A stretch of 64,000 nt of DNA, from the NCBI GenBank assembly GCA_018343915.1, contig JABRWF010000005.1, positions 2,825,001 through 2,889,000 on the forward strand. Reading direction: 5' to 3'. Made by a program: the position numbers and the translations under genes. Below, piece by piece: positions 48,004-60,078 of the stretch. This DNA comes from Agroathelia rolfsii (lineage: Eukaryota; Basidiomycota; Agaricomycetes; Amylocorticiales; Amylocorticiaceae). Below the pieces are notes generated by a model, which was not told the DNA's origin, did no database searches, and saw only the letters and a program-made list of their open reading frames with translations. The stretch's first letter is position 1, and the number at the start of each line of letters is the position of its first letter.

Positions 48004-51000
48004 ATGGGTCTCAGAGACAAATTACGTCTAAAAAATAATAAGAACAACGAAAGAGCAGCGGCAAACACCCAATACGGCTCGGCATCATTTGCGTCGTCGT
48101 CATCGGGTGTGCCAGTCAAGCTAGGTTGATATGTGATCGATTTATTGAACCCATTCCTTGTCTTTTTCTTCGATTTTGCCATGCCCATCGAGGGAGATCT
48201 AACATCCGATCTCTCTGCAGAGGATATCCCAATACCTATGGGCATGCCGTCGTTTTCTTTCAATAGCAATATTTCCACGTTCTCTCAAGGTATGCACTTC
48301 AGATAGTATCGTACCATCAATCAATGAAATATAGATGCATTGATCTTATCTCAGGTTCTAATCGACAGAGTGGTATATTTGAAATCTCTCTTTTCCTATA
48401 CTCGCGTGAGCTGAGCGTGGGCTTCATTTTTTGGTATATGTGCTCTCCCTTAGGAACATCGCAAGATTCCTATGAGTCCCGTCACGATTTTAAATATTAT
48501 GATGATTATAGCGGATCGGGTTTGTATTTTGCTTGCTTTTTTTCGACTCCTCGGAACTAATCTCATACACAATCTAAAAATAAAACTTACTAGGCTATTT
48601 ATCTGAGTACGATGCATATGATTATGATAATGTTGTGGAGGACGATGTTGCGCATGTCGCCTATGGCATGTCGGCAAGCGTGGCCATTACAAGAAAAACG
48701 GGCCTACCATTGGTTTCCGACTCCCAAGTAGGTCAAGCCATTTTTTTTTTGAAAGACACCGAACTTCTTTCTTTCAGAGCTTGTATGATGATCCCGTTCT
48801 TGATCAATTGATCATTGAGCATGCAGGCAAGTAGGTTTCATTTTAAATGGTTCAATAAATTGTTTTGCTAATGCTATTCGAAAATCAAAGCCTGCGAGGA
48901 AACGCAGCAAAGCTATACAAGTTCTGGTGGATTCCTTTCTCAGCTCAAGAGCGCTGGGTCTTCAAGCGCCAGCCTCTCGACTTCGACCGTCAGTAGTAAA
49001 CGTAAGGCCGACGACACAGAACTAGATACATCTCCCTCTGCGAAGAGGTTTATGGCTGACGTCAATGAGGACGATTGCATTGGTGAACCAGAATACGATG
49101 ATAAGCCGTACATCATCGTATGTTTTTCTTCTTCTTCCTATCTATCATGCCGAGCGATGACACGTTGACATTCGCTTCTTATCAGAGCAATCTCGGGCAG
49201 AACGAAGAACAGTTCGAGAAATACGGGATTTCTATCGGTGTGCGTTGGGAAATCGCACGTTTGACATCGAAGCACGAACAGGTCAAGGAGAAGATTACTT
49301 TTGAAAACATCAAGAGTTGGTCAGGCAAAACATCCGATGCAATTACTAAGATGCGTCGAGATCTTGGACTGAAGGTGCATAAAGATGACCCTGCCTTTGC
49401 GGTCGAGAACTCCATAAAGGTAATGTGTAGGATTATATTGTAGGCAATACGCATTCTAAAGATGATGTGTGGAATTTTAAGTATCCATGGGATGAACTCG
49501 ATCGAGAGTTCGAGGCCTTCAGGGCAGATCCGATCCAGGGAAGTCTTGGCTTCAACGATAATGAGACAGGCTTGTACGGGGGCCGAATACATTTCCTGGC
49601 TTCTGTCAACAAGAGCCATGGGTCTTCTTCAGATGGATTTTCCATCCGTCTAGAAAATGCAGAGCTGAGCACCTCTTCCCGCCTCGGACGGCGATTTGGA
49701 TCATGGCGTTTCCTACGCGTGAAGATTCCCAGCACGCTATTGTATGAGCAGCCCCAAAATACCGGTCAGCAGCCCAACCGTCTCGTCAGTTTCTTATGTC
49801 GCCCTTTCGTGATCGGCTCGCGCGTCTTTCGTGCTTTTTACGCAAAGACGAACACTTGTTTCATGGTTGAGACGGGTGAGGTGTACTTGCCTAGTCAGGA
49901 CTTTGTCACTCGTGAGAAGTGCGCCGTGCTTGCCGGCGTGGAACACCCAAAGGAGCTTTCAACACTGTATAGTTTTTTGAATTGGTTTAATCCAATTGGT
50001 GAGAACTGCAAGCAGGTACGTATCACTGTATCAGTGTTCCTGGACACGGGTGACGTTTATTGCTGCCATCAATTTTCTGACAATCGTTTCTGATTATTAG
50101 TCTATGGCGAAATGGTCTTCTCGCTTTGCCCTCGGTCTTTCCAACAGCGTGCCTGGAGTGATGGTGGCAGAAGAAAACTTCCGTCATGAAGACGACATAG
50201 GTATGACAGTGATTGATTTTAGTAATCACAAATACATTGTCTCATCGTTATTTTAGTTTCCCACGAAGAATCTGATATGACCGACGGCTGCGGCTACATT
50301 AATAAGCCAGGCCTTATTTATTTGCGAAACCGGTACAGTCTGAGCGAGGTCCCGACTGCCGTGCAAGTTCGAATCAAAGGTGCCAAGGTAAGTAAACGAT
50401 CATTCAAAGTTTGAAGAGCTCGGTTGCTCACGAAATTGTACTTGATAGGGTCTGTTAATCCTCAATCCAGACGAGGAGGTCAACCTGTCGGAGGACTACA
50501 TTGTTCATTGTAGGCCATCACAGATCAAGATCAAGTATCCAAAAGACCAGCCATGCGATCCTGCCATGAACTGCATCGATCTCCTGCGGTTTTCGCATAT
50601 GCGCACGCCGGCCAACATAGCTGCCGAGACGATCACCAATCTGCATGAAAACGGCGTCCCTTTCGAATGCTTCAAGCAACTAATTGTGGACGGTATGGAC
50701 GAGATCGTGAGCAAGCTGACAGCGTGGGGTGATCCGGAGTTGAATAATACAGATATTGCAATGGTATACACTTATTATTAGAAAACTCTACACTTTCTCA
50801 CCCCGATAATCAACAATCACAGGTCGACTTATGGCACGCCATCGCTTCCATCGGCGGTGTTGTATCCGCCAGAATCGCACGTCAAAACCCTGGAGAGGCT
50901 AGGGCCCGCGGCTACAGCTCCTATCACGACCCAGACGACGAGCATATCGACATGGTGGATGAAGAGGACGAGCTCACTGAGAGGAGTGATGTCAAGGGGT

Positions 51001-52862
51001 CGAGAGCCTGGTGGGCCGATCAGATCAGCGGACAACCATCGACGCTGCAGGAGACCGTGTTGGGCCTTCTTGATTCCGGGTTCACGCCGATGAACTGCTA
51101 TATCCTTCTCGAGAAGCTCAAGAACTTTGTGTCCGAAGCAGTGCGGAGATACATGAGTCGAACGCGAGTTGAGGTGCCGATGTCTTGCACGGCGTGGATT
51201 ATTCCGGGTAAGGCGATATCCTTTCATTTGCATTTTGCATTTGATTAAGTTTCGATAAAGATCCTACGGGCCTACTTAAGGAAGGGGAGGTCTATATCAG
51301 GTCATCCCATAGGGAGTTCATCTGGCCTGAGGGTGGAGAGACGGATCTGCTCTTGGGAGATGTTCTGGTACGTGTACGGGATCTGATTCGATATATTGTT
51401 TTCTAAACCCTCATTAGATAACCCGGTATCCTTGTAAGCTGCCCACAGATACACAAAGAGTAATTTAATTTCGCACTTATTTTTCTCAGATGCTAATCAA
51501 AGTTTCAGGTCATGGCAGTCGCGATCCCGTCTTTGTATAGCTATGTTGATGTCATCGTCTGCTCGATTCAGGGCGAGCGCCGATTTGCGGATCTCCTTGC
51601 TGGTGGTAAGTACTTGAGTATAATGATCCTGGTGTAGTTTTCCCAAACGATTGGCTCGCAGGCGACTACGATGGAGACAAGGGCCTCGTGATCTGGGATC
51701 CGAATATTGTCTCCCGCTTCCGTAATGCAGATCTACGCTTCGCAGATGAACATCCTCAGGTAAAGGACAGCTTTGTGCGGAAAACGGAAAAGGCGGAAGA
51801 TATTTTTGGCCCGTCATACCCACGTGCAGATTTTAAGATTTTCGACGCCCAAAAACATCTGCTTGGCGCACTTCAGGATGCCTCGATGATAAGCAAATAT
51901 TCCAACTACCATGAAAAGGGTTAGCTACCATCCTTTTAATATCATTTGAACTTGGTATAAACAAGTCTGCGGTGATAGCTGTCTACCTCTTTGGATACTC
52001 GGATCAGAGATCGATCTATCTAGCAAACATGCAAGTACTAATTCCATCTTTACAACAGTGAATATACTTATCTTTGCCTAGGTTCTGTAAGGTCCTTGAT
52101 AGCAGCAAGAGTGGTCTTATTCTCCGTCCCGACGCCGAGCGATTTGTTCCCAAAGAGGTCAAGACGGGCGCTTACCTTAGCTGGAAGAGGGACAAAGACA
52201 ACGACAAGAGTACGTCATACTTTGGAAGCAATGAGGTCGCACTCGAACGGGGTCGCGGATTGAAACGATTTATCATGGATTCCATCTCTGAGGCGGCCAA
52301 AGTGGAGGGTCATCTACAACTCTCAAAGATCGAAACAATCTTCCAGCGTAAGCCTCTCAAACCGGACGAAGACTTGATGCGACCTTGGAAAGAGGAGTAT
52401 GAACGCGCCCAACGCATAAAGTCACAGGACAATGGCTTCAAGTTGGGGCAGCTCAAGCGGATTATGGCCCATGTTGAGGAGATTTACGAATCATGGAAAA
52501 ACGGTCGCTCGGAGGAAAGGCACAGGAGTGCTCAAACAATCTCATCGCCTCAGAAGAAACAAAAAGGAGCCTCGTTCTCATCTAAGTCGATCGAGGATCG
52601 ACAGGATTACTTACGAGAACATTCCAGGATGTTTGCTGCTGGGCCGGACATCGACATGGATAAGGATCTCCTTGCCCGTCTGAAAGCGTCGTACGCATAT
52701 ATCCACGACGTGCAGACACGTGGGCACCACTTGACCCGCTTCCCTTGGGATGTTGCTTACAGAGAGCTCGGGTCGATTAAAGCAAAGGCGAGAGGAAACG
52801 ACTGGAAATCGACTACTGAGCTATTCTATTTCCGTTCAAATGTCAGGCCCTTTAGACGTTGA
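48004..52862 (+). CDS. cellular RNA-dependent RNA polymerase (RNA silencing)
   Basis: An RdRP of the QDE-1/RDR/EGO-1 family, which makes double-stranded RNA for Dicer. The N-terminal quarter (exons to about 49115) is Ser-rich and poorly conserved, with a basic patch at the start (MGLRDKLRLKNNKNN). From 49180 the coding exons include GRIHFLASVNKSHG, RRFGSWRFLRVKIPS, FFRAFYAKTN-like and NWFNPI. The catalytic centre follows: SKRFSLGLS-type SRFALGLSNSVPG (50120-50160), DGCGYINK, VRIKGAKG, RPSQIKI, DPTGLLKEGEVYI, and the metal-binding loop GGDYDGD at 51661-51678, created by splicing (intron 51607-51660). IWDP and PRADFKIFDAQ follow. The C terminus RSNVRPFRR stops at 52862. About 15 introns. The three catalytic Asp residues are intact, so the enzyme is likely active. 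Confidence 0.93.
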
Positions 52863-53301
52863 GGCTACTTATTATCTTGTACATTGTATTCTGATTTTTT
52901 TTGGCTTTTTTTTGCTCACATATACCATTTAAGCTATGTATATTAGCAGATGTTTTTGCTTCTGCTTTCTTTTATCATTCTCAATGTGATGTTTTCTTGT
53001 ATTTAGCCCAGCCATACGCCGTGCACAAACTATCGGCGGAGTGATGAACTTATTAGTTTGGTTATAACTAAGGATTCTCCTGACTGGTGTTATCAGTAGA
53101 TTAAGCCAGAAAATATCAATAAAGGTTAATTATACATGAAAACTGGAGCCGTCTGGATAGATGCGGTGAACAATTCGAGCTGCATCGCATGAAGGTTGAA
53201 CTTCCATAAATGAATCCGCTAAAGAAGGGCCGAAACAAACAATCAGAACCCGCGTCGTTTCACGAATTGCTATTTATTTCCATAATGATGAATACAATGT
53301 G
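52863..53301. other. convergent intergenic region
   Basis: AT-rich spacer between the 3' ends of the RdRP and CBS-domain genes, with T-runs near 52895-52915. No gene is seen. Confidence 0.5.
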
Positions 53302-54028
53302 TCAAGAGAATGAAGATGGAAAGACACTTGCTTCAAGGTCGTGCGGAGTTGCCACAGCCAATACGAACTTCCGGTCATAATCTGTCACTATGCTACTGTC
53401 AGCTATGATCTATATCCCCAGGTAAGGCGGGAATACTTACCCAGCGCAAAGATGTTGTGCTGCAGAAACGCTTCCAATTCAACAAGAGAGGATTCTGGTG
53501 TTATGAGTGTATATTTGTGACCGGCTCGCCTCTTGAATTTCGTCATATGGCTTAAGACCTTTTCATCCTGGTAAGGGAGCGGATGCAGTTTCTTAGAAGC
53601 CACCAAAGGATAATCGATAATTGGTTTGCTAAGATATGACTAACGGGGTTTGCCTTTCCGGCCTCCCATTTCTCTTTTAGGGCAGCAACATCGATATATC
53701 CTAAAGGACGGCGGTTCAAGTCGAGAACCCTAATATGGAATACGTGGGTTGGACAAGCATCGATCGAGAAGATGTAATGTACTACTAGTAGCTTACGGTA
53801 TGTGGGAGAAGTCGCGATCGTAGGCTAGTTCGATCGCACGAGATATAGCCTCATTAAAAGGCAGGCTGAAGGCTGGAGGAAGTTGTAGGTCCTGACAGAA
53901 GGTTGTGATAGTAGAATTCAACAATAGATCGATTTTTCACATGCGACAGCGGTGTAAATCACTTCAACAACAGCACCACGGTATTTTTCCTCTGCGGAAA
54001 GGGAAGAAGATGCAGATGCAGACGACAT
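53302..54028 (-). CDS. small CBS-domain protein
   Basis: A protein of roughly 170-180 residues with a pair of CBS motifs, which usually bind adenine nucleotides as a regulatory module. The start at 54028 gives MSSASASSSLSAEEKYRGA. After an intron near 53900-53965 the first CBS has LPFNEAISRAIELAYDRDFSHIPV and LNRRPLGYIDVAALKEKW. The second has SSLVELEAFLQHNIFALVTD and RKFVLAVATPHDLE. The end VFPSSFS stops at 53302. Four exons. Proteins of this size and order are common single-copy fungal genes without an assigned function. The first intron boundary is uncertain. Confidence 0.78.
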
Positions 54029-54581
54029 CAGGGCAGAGAATTAGATGTGTATGATGTTGGAATATTAAGTTGCCAAGTTCTATGCCGGTGAAACGCAACA
54101 CTGCAGTCGTATAGTCTGTGAAATTGACAAGATGGTCGCTGTAGAGTCCTAGACTTGCCAATGTACATGTATGTAAATATCAGTCAACAAATGATAATAA
54201 ACACAACTACCGATTACTAGTACTACACTATCCAATTAAGGACGGTCTGCGTTTATATCCTAGCTCAGGTCAAGCTAACCATTATATCTTACATTAGGAC
54301 GATAGCTAATTTTCTGGATGTTTAGACTAAATATCGATCATCGCTTTATTGGCCTGTTGGATTATCAATTTGTCAACCTCAAGCTTGGACTACTTAACCT
54401 CGAGCTGAGATGGTTATATCTCTATTGGTATATAGGTACTGTTATCCTCTGGGATCCCCAGTCAGGTTTTCAATTTCAACATTTATGCTGGGATAAGGGA
54501 ACTCGTTTTGACATCCAAGAAAGATGCTTTGACAAATAAATATCTAATATCGATACATAAACACGCTCGTTAGAATTACGA
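54029..54581. other. intergenic spacer
   Basis: About 550 AT-rich bases between two minus-strand genes; promoter of the CBS-domain gene. No gene is seen. Confidence 0.5.
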
Positions 54582-55500
54582 TCAAATGACGGCTCCACCC
54601 ATTCCGCGCTCGAAAAACACTGCGTTGGTATCTGCGAGTTTGTATTGCAGAGCCTTGCTTCTAGGCCGAGGGATGATTTGATTTGTCAAGGGTGCGCAGG
54701 GTCCAAGATGGAGAGCAATCTATGAGACGGTTGATGTGAATCGCTGTCAAAGGTATTTTAAGGAGACGTCTGAACATACCTCTCCACTAACAACACCGCT
54801 TCTACCACTAGATAGGGGGCGAACATCAAGATGATAAGTACATAGTTGTAAGAGACATGTCCGCATGAGATCGTCGAGGGTCATCGGATCGACGATGTGG
54901 CATCGGATTAGGAGGGATACATTCTTTTAGACGACCGTAAATACATTAAAATCAACCTTGTAGGTTTGAAGACGAACCAATTTGCGACATTGTGCTGCAA
55001 ATGCGCGAACAAACCGAGAGATCTCTTCGTTTGATACACCAACCCATTGCCAAGAGGCAATATCATCAAGTACTAACAGAGTATTCGATGAATCAAAGTT
55101 GCTGGAGGGCTCTGCCTTAACCGTAGACAAGAGAAAGTCGTAAATTGCCCTAAGAGAACCGTCTTTGACGCAAGATTGCAGAAGTTCTGCGACGTCTAAG
55201 TAAGAGAATGATGGCGATGATGCTAGATCCAGCCCCTACGAGAATTTGATCATGCTCTACGAGGGCAATAGTGTTTGGAAGGAAGCGTACCGACTTGGCG
55301 GCTAATAGCTTCCATCTAGTCAAGCCAGATGTAGCAGAACATATAATGGCACTGGCACACAAATCATGGGCGTGCTGGACACGGTTCTTTAGGTGCGCTG
55401 AGACGATTTTATAGATTAGGAAATCAGCGGGAGATGGTAGTTCGTCTGTAACAAGCAGCAGCTGCCCCGGTATAACAATCTCTGCAGGAGGAAATATCAT
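54582..55500 (-). CDS. ELP6: Elongator complex subunit Elp6
   Basis: Elp6 is part of the hexameric RecA-like Elp456 ring of Elongator, which modifies wobble uridines in tRNAs. The start at 55500 gives MIFPPAEIVIPGQLLLVTDELPS, then LRWKLLAAKS-like TRWKLLAAKS. After an intron (about 55194-55289) come DVAELLQSCVKDGSLRAIYD and the RecA-fold strand LLVLDDIASWQWVGVS, followed by EISRFVRAFAAQC. Further exons give MTLDDLMRTCLLQLCTYH and, at the C terminus, RSKALQYKLADT and AVFFERGMGG, the typical end of Elp6. As expected for Elp4-6, no Walker A motif is seen. At least four introns. Length (about 240-270 residues) fits the family. Confidence 0.85.
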
Positions 55501-55922
55501 TCTTCTTTCAGATCTTGTTCTCTAAACCGAGAGCCAGTAATTGTTTGATTAGAAGTAGTAGCCTAGTAACATCAGCGTTGTCACGTTACAGGTGTACCAT
55601 ATTGTTACTGTGCATACCCCCCTCACTTCCTATACTAGTATGTAGTGTCAACATCCATAATCCCTCTCTTTATTCGTACATTCGAAGCAAACTTTCTGTT
55701 CCAAAACGCACATTTCTACACACTGAATCGATTTGTATTTTCTTGTGTAGGTTCATGATTCAAATAGACTATTATTGTTTTAACCTACCTTCTTCTCTCA
55801 AATCTACTCCTGTCAGGTTACTCAAATCGAGTCAGACAAAAGCATCTTAAGTATACACGTCAGAGCTCTTCATGTAGCTCAGCCCATCTCGGACTTGCCT
55901 CATCTGTAACAGCCTTCCAAGT
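55501..55922. other. intergenic spacer
   Basis: About 420 bases between the Elp6 start and the GH92 3' end; T/C-rich near 55590-55800. No gene is seen. Confidence 0.5.
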
Positions 55923-58900
55923 CTAAATCCAGAGGAACAAGAAATTGATGATGGTTACGAGAATGGCACCTGAGATGATATCCAACGATAAGAGGACGTG
56001 TCTAAGCCACTAACCTCGTTAGAAGACGCAACCAAAGTTTGTGATGCCCAAGCTTGAGGGGTTGTGCTCATCTCAAATTCGAGGTGGCCACCTTGTGCGA
56101 TATCCGAATGAGAGATGATCGGCACTGTACGACTCTCACCATTGACGCGCAGGCTGGATATGTAAGATGCTTCCACAGCGTTAGGGGCCGTAATGACCAA
56201 TGGCTGGGATACTCCAGGTAAATGCAGTGTCATGCGCGGAAGGAAGGGTCTATCAGATCATTAGTCCAAGCCCACCGTAGATGTAAAAAATAAACGTAAC
56301 CTACGTTCCAATGACATATTGGGTTGAGACAGGATCAACGGGATAGAATCCAAGAACGCTGAAAATTAGCCAGGCGGACATTTGTCCACAATCTTCATTC
56401 TAGAAGAACGAATTCTAGGAATCAAGCAATATTTACGAAAGCATACACGGAGACATGCTTACACCTGAAAGACCGTCCACAGAATTATTGTAGTTTGCTG
56501 CTGCAATTTCACGCACACGTTGCTGTGTTTTTGATGCTGCCCCGGCCAGGGAGTAAAGGTATGGAATATGGTGCGAGGGCTACGATGGAAAGCATATCAG
56601 ATTTGATAAATAGTACAGAATACCATATCAATTACCTCGTTGGTTTGATCGTTGTGTCCTACATTTTTTTTTATAATCAAAGATGATACACAATCTTTAA
56701 AAATGTCTTACCTCCATCAAAATGCTCATCAAGGAATGCTACAAAACTAGCATTTCCGCCTCGGCGTGCGATAAGTCCGGGCACATCATGTACGACATCA
56801 AAAGTATACGCCCATCTCCACTCGAAACATCAGCTACTTATCCTCTGCGAGCGATCTGTACACATACTTGTCGCCCTCGGTCCATCCTTCATCTGGACCA
56901 GCCCAAGAGCCACTTGCGTTGCGGGCCTCCATGAACCCGGTTTCATTATTGAATATACTAAAAGGATTTGTCAAGGATCGTTGGAGGAAAAAGGCAGCCT
57001 CCGAACTCTTGTTCAGATGGATGGCGAGTTGTGAAATAGTGTAATCGTCATCTGTGCATTGCGATTCAGTGATATGCGCAAATGTGATGAATCAAAGAGC
57101 ATATACTTACACGAGTAATCAAGGGTACGTGACGCAGATTCTGAGTGGATGTCATTGGCAACCCAGCCTTTCTCTTCGTATACGGATGACAGTCCCGCAC
57201 GAACTTCATAATCGACGTGCTAAATTAAAATGATTGAGTACAGGTTCGTCGTAGTAAATATGAATTTTCATCTAACCTCCTCACGGTCATAGTATCTGAG
57301 CCAGAAGTAAGAGTTGTATCAATGAGGCAATCCATCTGAGATCTTACGAGATAGTGGTATCATTGATGGGCGGTACCGTTCCATCTTTGTAGACTGCGGC
57401 CCAAGCAACACTACTATTCACACCCTCAATTTCGCCGGTAGGGGAGAGTAAATATGCTTGGGCGATGAGGGAATCGGCATGCGTGGCAACCATAATGTTT
57501 GTTTCTACAAACAATAACCCGTTAATGGCAACTTATCTCTATCCAAGTAACAAACAAGCATATGACATACCAATGATGTTCTTCCACATTGGGAGCCAGC
57601 CACCCTAAGTTCCAAAACATTAATCTAGGGGAACTTCGCAGATATCTACTTTCGATCCTACCTCCTCATAGTCATGAATCATACTTTGCACCATCCCTGG
57701 GATACGCTCAGGGGCCATCATATTCAGCCAGGCCCATTCAGCACGGTAGGTGTCCTGGTATATTATCATGAGCAGCAATAACAACGATACGGGATCTATT
57801 AACAAACCCAATTAGAGTAGCCGGTATATGAGAGACCCTCATGAACTGCATCATCATAGCCAGAGTAGTAAACATTCTTTCCGGTTTCTGGATCACGTTC
57901 GAATTGTTCGTAAGGATACTACAGATTATTGGTTAGGGCGTGTGTTAGCCTTTTTTAGAGGATATTGTACTGACCTGAAGCGTATGATAGAATCCCGTAT
58001 AGACAGTTTGCCGCAGATCATCATCAGCACCTTCAATTTCAAGGCGGTCAAGTTTCTCTGCCCAAGCTTCTCTTGTCTGCTTTGCCGTCTGTTCGAGAGT
58101 AGCCCCCTCGGGAACCTCGTAATCAATGCTCGCACGTGCATGTTCGACCGAGATGAATGAAACGCCAACACGGACATCATAGGTGGTGGTATGTAGGGGT
58201 AGGCGGACATAGGCGGAGAGCAACGAACCAGCACCTGTAGACTCGTTTACGTGTTTGGTTCCATTTTGAATGACACCGTATTCGGGAATCTCGGCAGAAG
58301 CAGGGGTAGATATGCGTGCGCAGAAGTATCCACTCCATGCCAATGCTGGAGTGGAGACGGGTGCGATGATGTAGTCCTGCCTTTCAGGGTTGGAACCGCA
58401 TATCTCAGCGTACTGAGCCTTGTCGTTTGGCAAAGCGACGGAAACAGTGCCATTGGGATAGTATGAACCAAAAGAGGGAGAAGCGGGAGAACCAAGAATT
58501 GATTCACGAGTAGCTTCGACTAGGATGTAGGGAGAAGAGTTTTCTGGAAAAGTGAACCTGAGATGGCCGACCCTCGATGCTACAGGTAATGAGAACAATT
58601 ACAATGGAACTGAATCAATAGTGTACGACATACTAGCACTCTGTTCCGCCAGGATTGGCCCCTGGGCTGAATTGAGCTGGACACTGTAATAACTTGCAGT
58701 TACGACCTCGTTCTCATGCTCAAATGGTATTCCACGGGCGTTCCAATCATCTACGACCGATTTTCCGACACCAGGTACGACCGTGACCTGACCACTCTCA
58801 CCCATCCAAATCGCCGGCTGATGGGTTCCCTGAAAGCCATGGATGGTAGTATCCGTGATGTTATACGGCGTTACGGAGACAAAATTCTGCCTTGTCTGCG

Positions 58901-59105
58901 CGACCCATCGGGTCATAGCAAATGGAGGCGCTGTGGAGGGAATCATTCCACCAGAGCCATTGGGCGTGTCTCCGCCATTACCAATTAACGGGTTAACGGA
59001 GTCAACAGCAGAGCTGTTGGGCACAGTAAATTCCGGAGGAGCAGATTTTCCTACGGACACAGCAACATGGATAGCAAGGGCAACAGCCAGATGATATCGC
59101 ATCAT
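55923..59105 (-). CDS. secreted glycoside hydrolase family 92 alpha-mannosidase
   Basis: GH92 enzymes are calcium-dependent exo-alpha-mannosidases, here probably trimming fungal or plant mannans outside the cell. The start chosen at 59105 gives MMRYHLAVALAIHVAVSVGK, a clear signal peptide; an in-frame ATG at 59162 would put charged residues before it and lies too near the TATA site. The domain opens with VDSVNPLIGNGGDTPNGSGGM, then STAPPFAMTRW, GFQGTHQPAIWMG and FTFPENSSPYILVEATR. The catalytic domain includes AYVRLPLHT, TREAWAEKLDRLEI and TVYTGFYHTLQ. Near 56350 is the diagnostic NEDCGQMSAWLIFSVLGFYP. About ten introns. The last exon has two possible readings: one stops at 55955 after VPFS, the other uses a weaker donor and ends in a hydrophobic tail AILVTIINFLFLWI at 55923. 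Confidence 0.9.
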
Positions 59106-60078
59106 TTCTTTCAACCCTTCTCGAGTACAGTGGAAGGTGTCTCGGGGAAGGCTTGACTTCACAAAGCAGCTTGAGGCCAGAGACGCGAGTATTAATATAC
59201 CCCAGGCGGCCTCGCGTAATCTTCGCCATCACTACGTCACATATCACATGATGCATGGCCTAATCCGGTCAAGGTAACGCGTTCGTGATTATTCGTGTTT
59301 TTGAGGTACTTCCAATTACGACTTGGGCGATGCAGACCGACTGCGTCAAACAAGTGTTAAGGCGCGGCAGTTTACTCTGTATTTTTGCGGCGCATATATG
59401 CACACTCACCTCGGGAAACTTGCTTCATACGTGTATTTTTACACTCTGGCACCAGTGGAGCGCCAACGTGTATCAACATGTGATATAGAGCATTCGATGA
59501 AAATGAATCCAAGAAGCATGATGAAAAAATCCAGTGACCACAAATCCAGTACTAGCAGCACTGTATGCCATTGTATTGACGTCAAGGAAACCAAAGAATC
59601 AAATGATGGAATTGATGCTCAACGCAGACATCAGCTGAGTTGTGCTTGATAGACAACTCTCACGGTTCAAAAGAGTGTCGGAGAATCTATCCCGAATTTT
59701 GTCGTGTACAGCTATTTACAGGTAGATTACAAACATCAAGAGTATAGTAATCCCGGAGAGACAGAGAGACATAGAAAGGGAGAAAAAATACACGGGGAAC
59801 AATGTCCTTGTATCACAATAGACTTGGAAGGTGAAAAAAAGGAGAAAACAGAGTAAGATGATGGATGAGATATGATCAGTGAGATATTGGGGTGAAGGGA
59901 CGAGAGAAATGTGGGTATGAATGAGGACGTGGCGTAAAATGAGTACGAGTACAGATGTTCGATCCTATGCAGAAGAGATGGGGAGAATGGAAATACAAAT
60001 ACAAATAAGATAGGAGCCAAAGAACAAAATTATTCGTGCCTTGCAAAAAATAAAAAGATAATAAAAAACCTCAGGCAA
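59106..60078. other. intergenic region, GH92 promoter and 3' flank of the zinc finger gene
   Basis: About 970 bases. The first part is the GH92 promoter. From about 59740 the plus strand is A/G-rich, consistent with T/C-rich 3' untranslated sequence of the minus-strand gene. No gene is accepted. Confidence 0.5.
59190..59199 (-). promoter_or_regulatory. TATA-like box of the GH92 gene
   Basis: TATATTAATA on the minus strand, about 85 bases upstream of the chosen ATG at 59105. This supports that start over the in-frame ATG at 59162, which would be only about 28 bases downstream. Confidence 0.45.
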
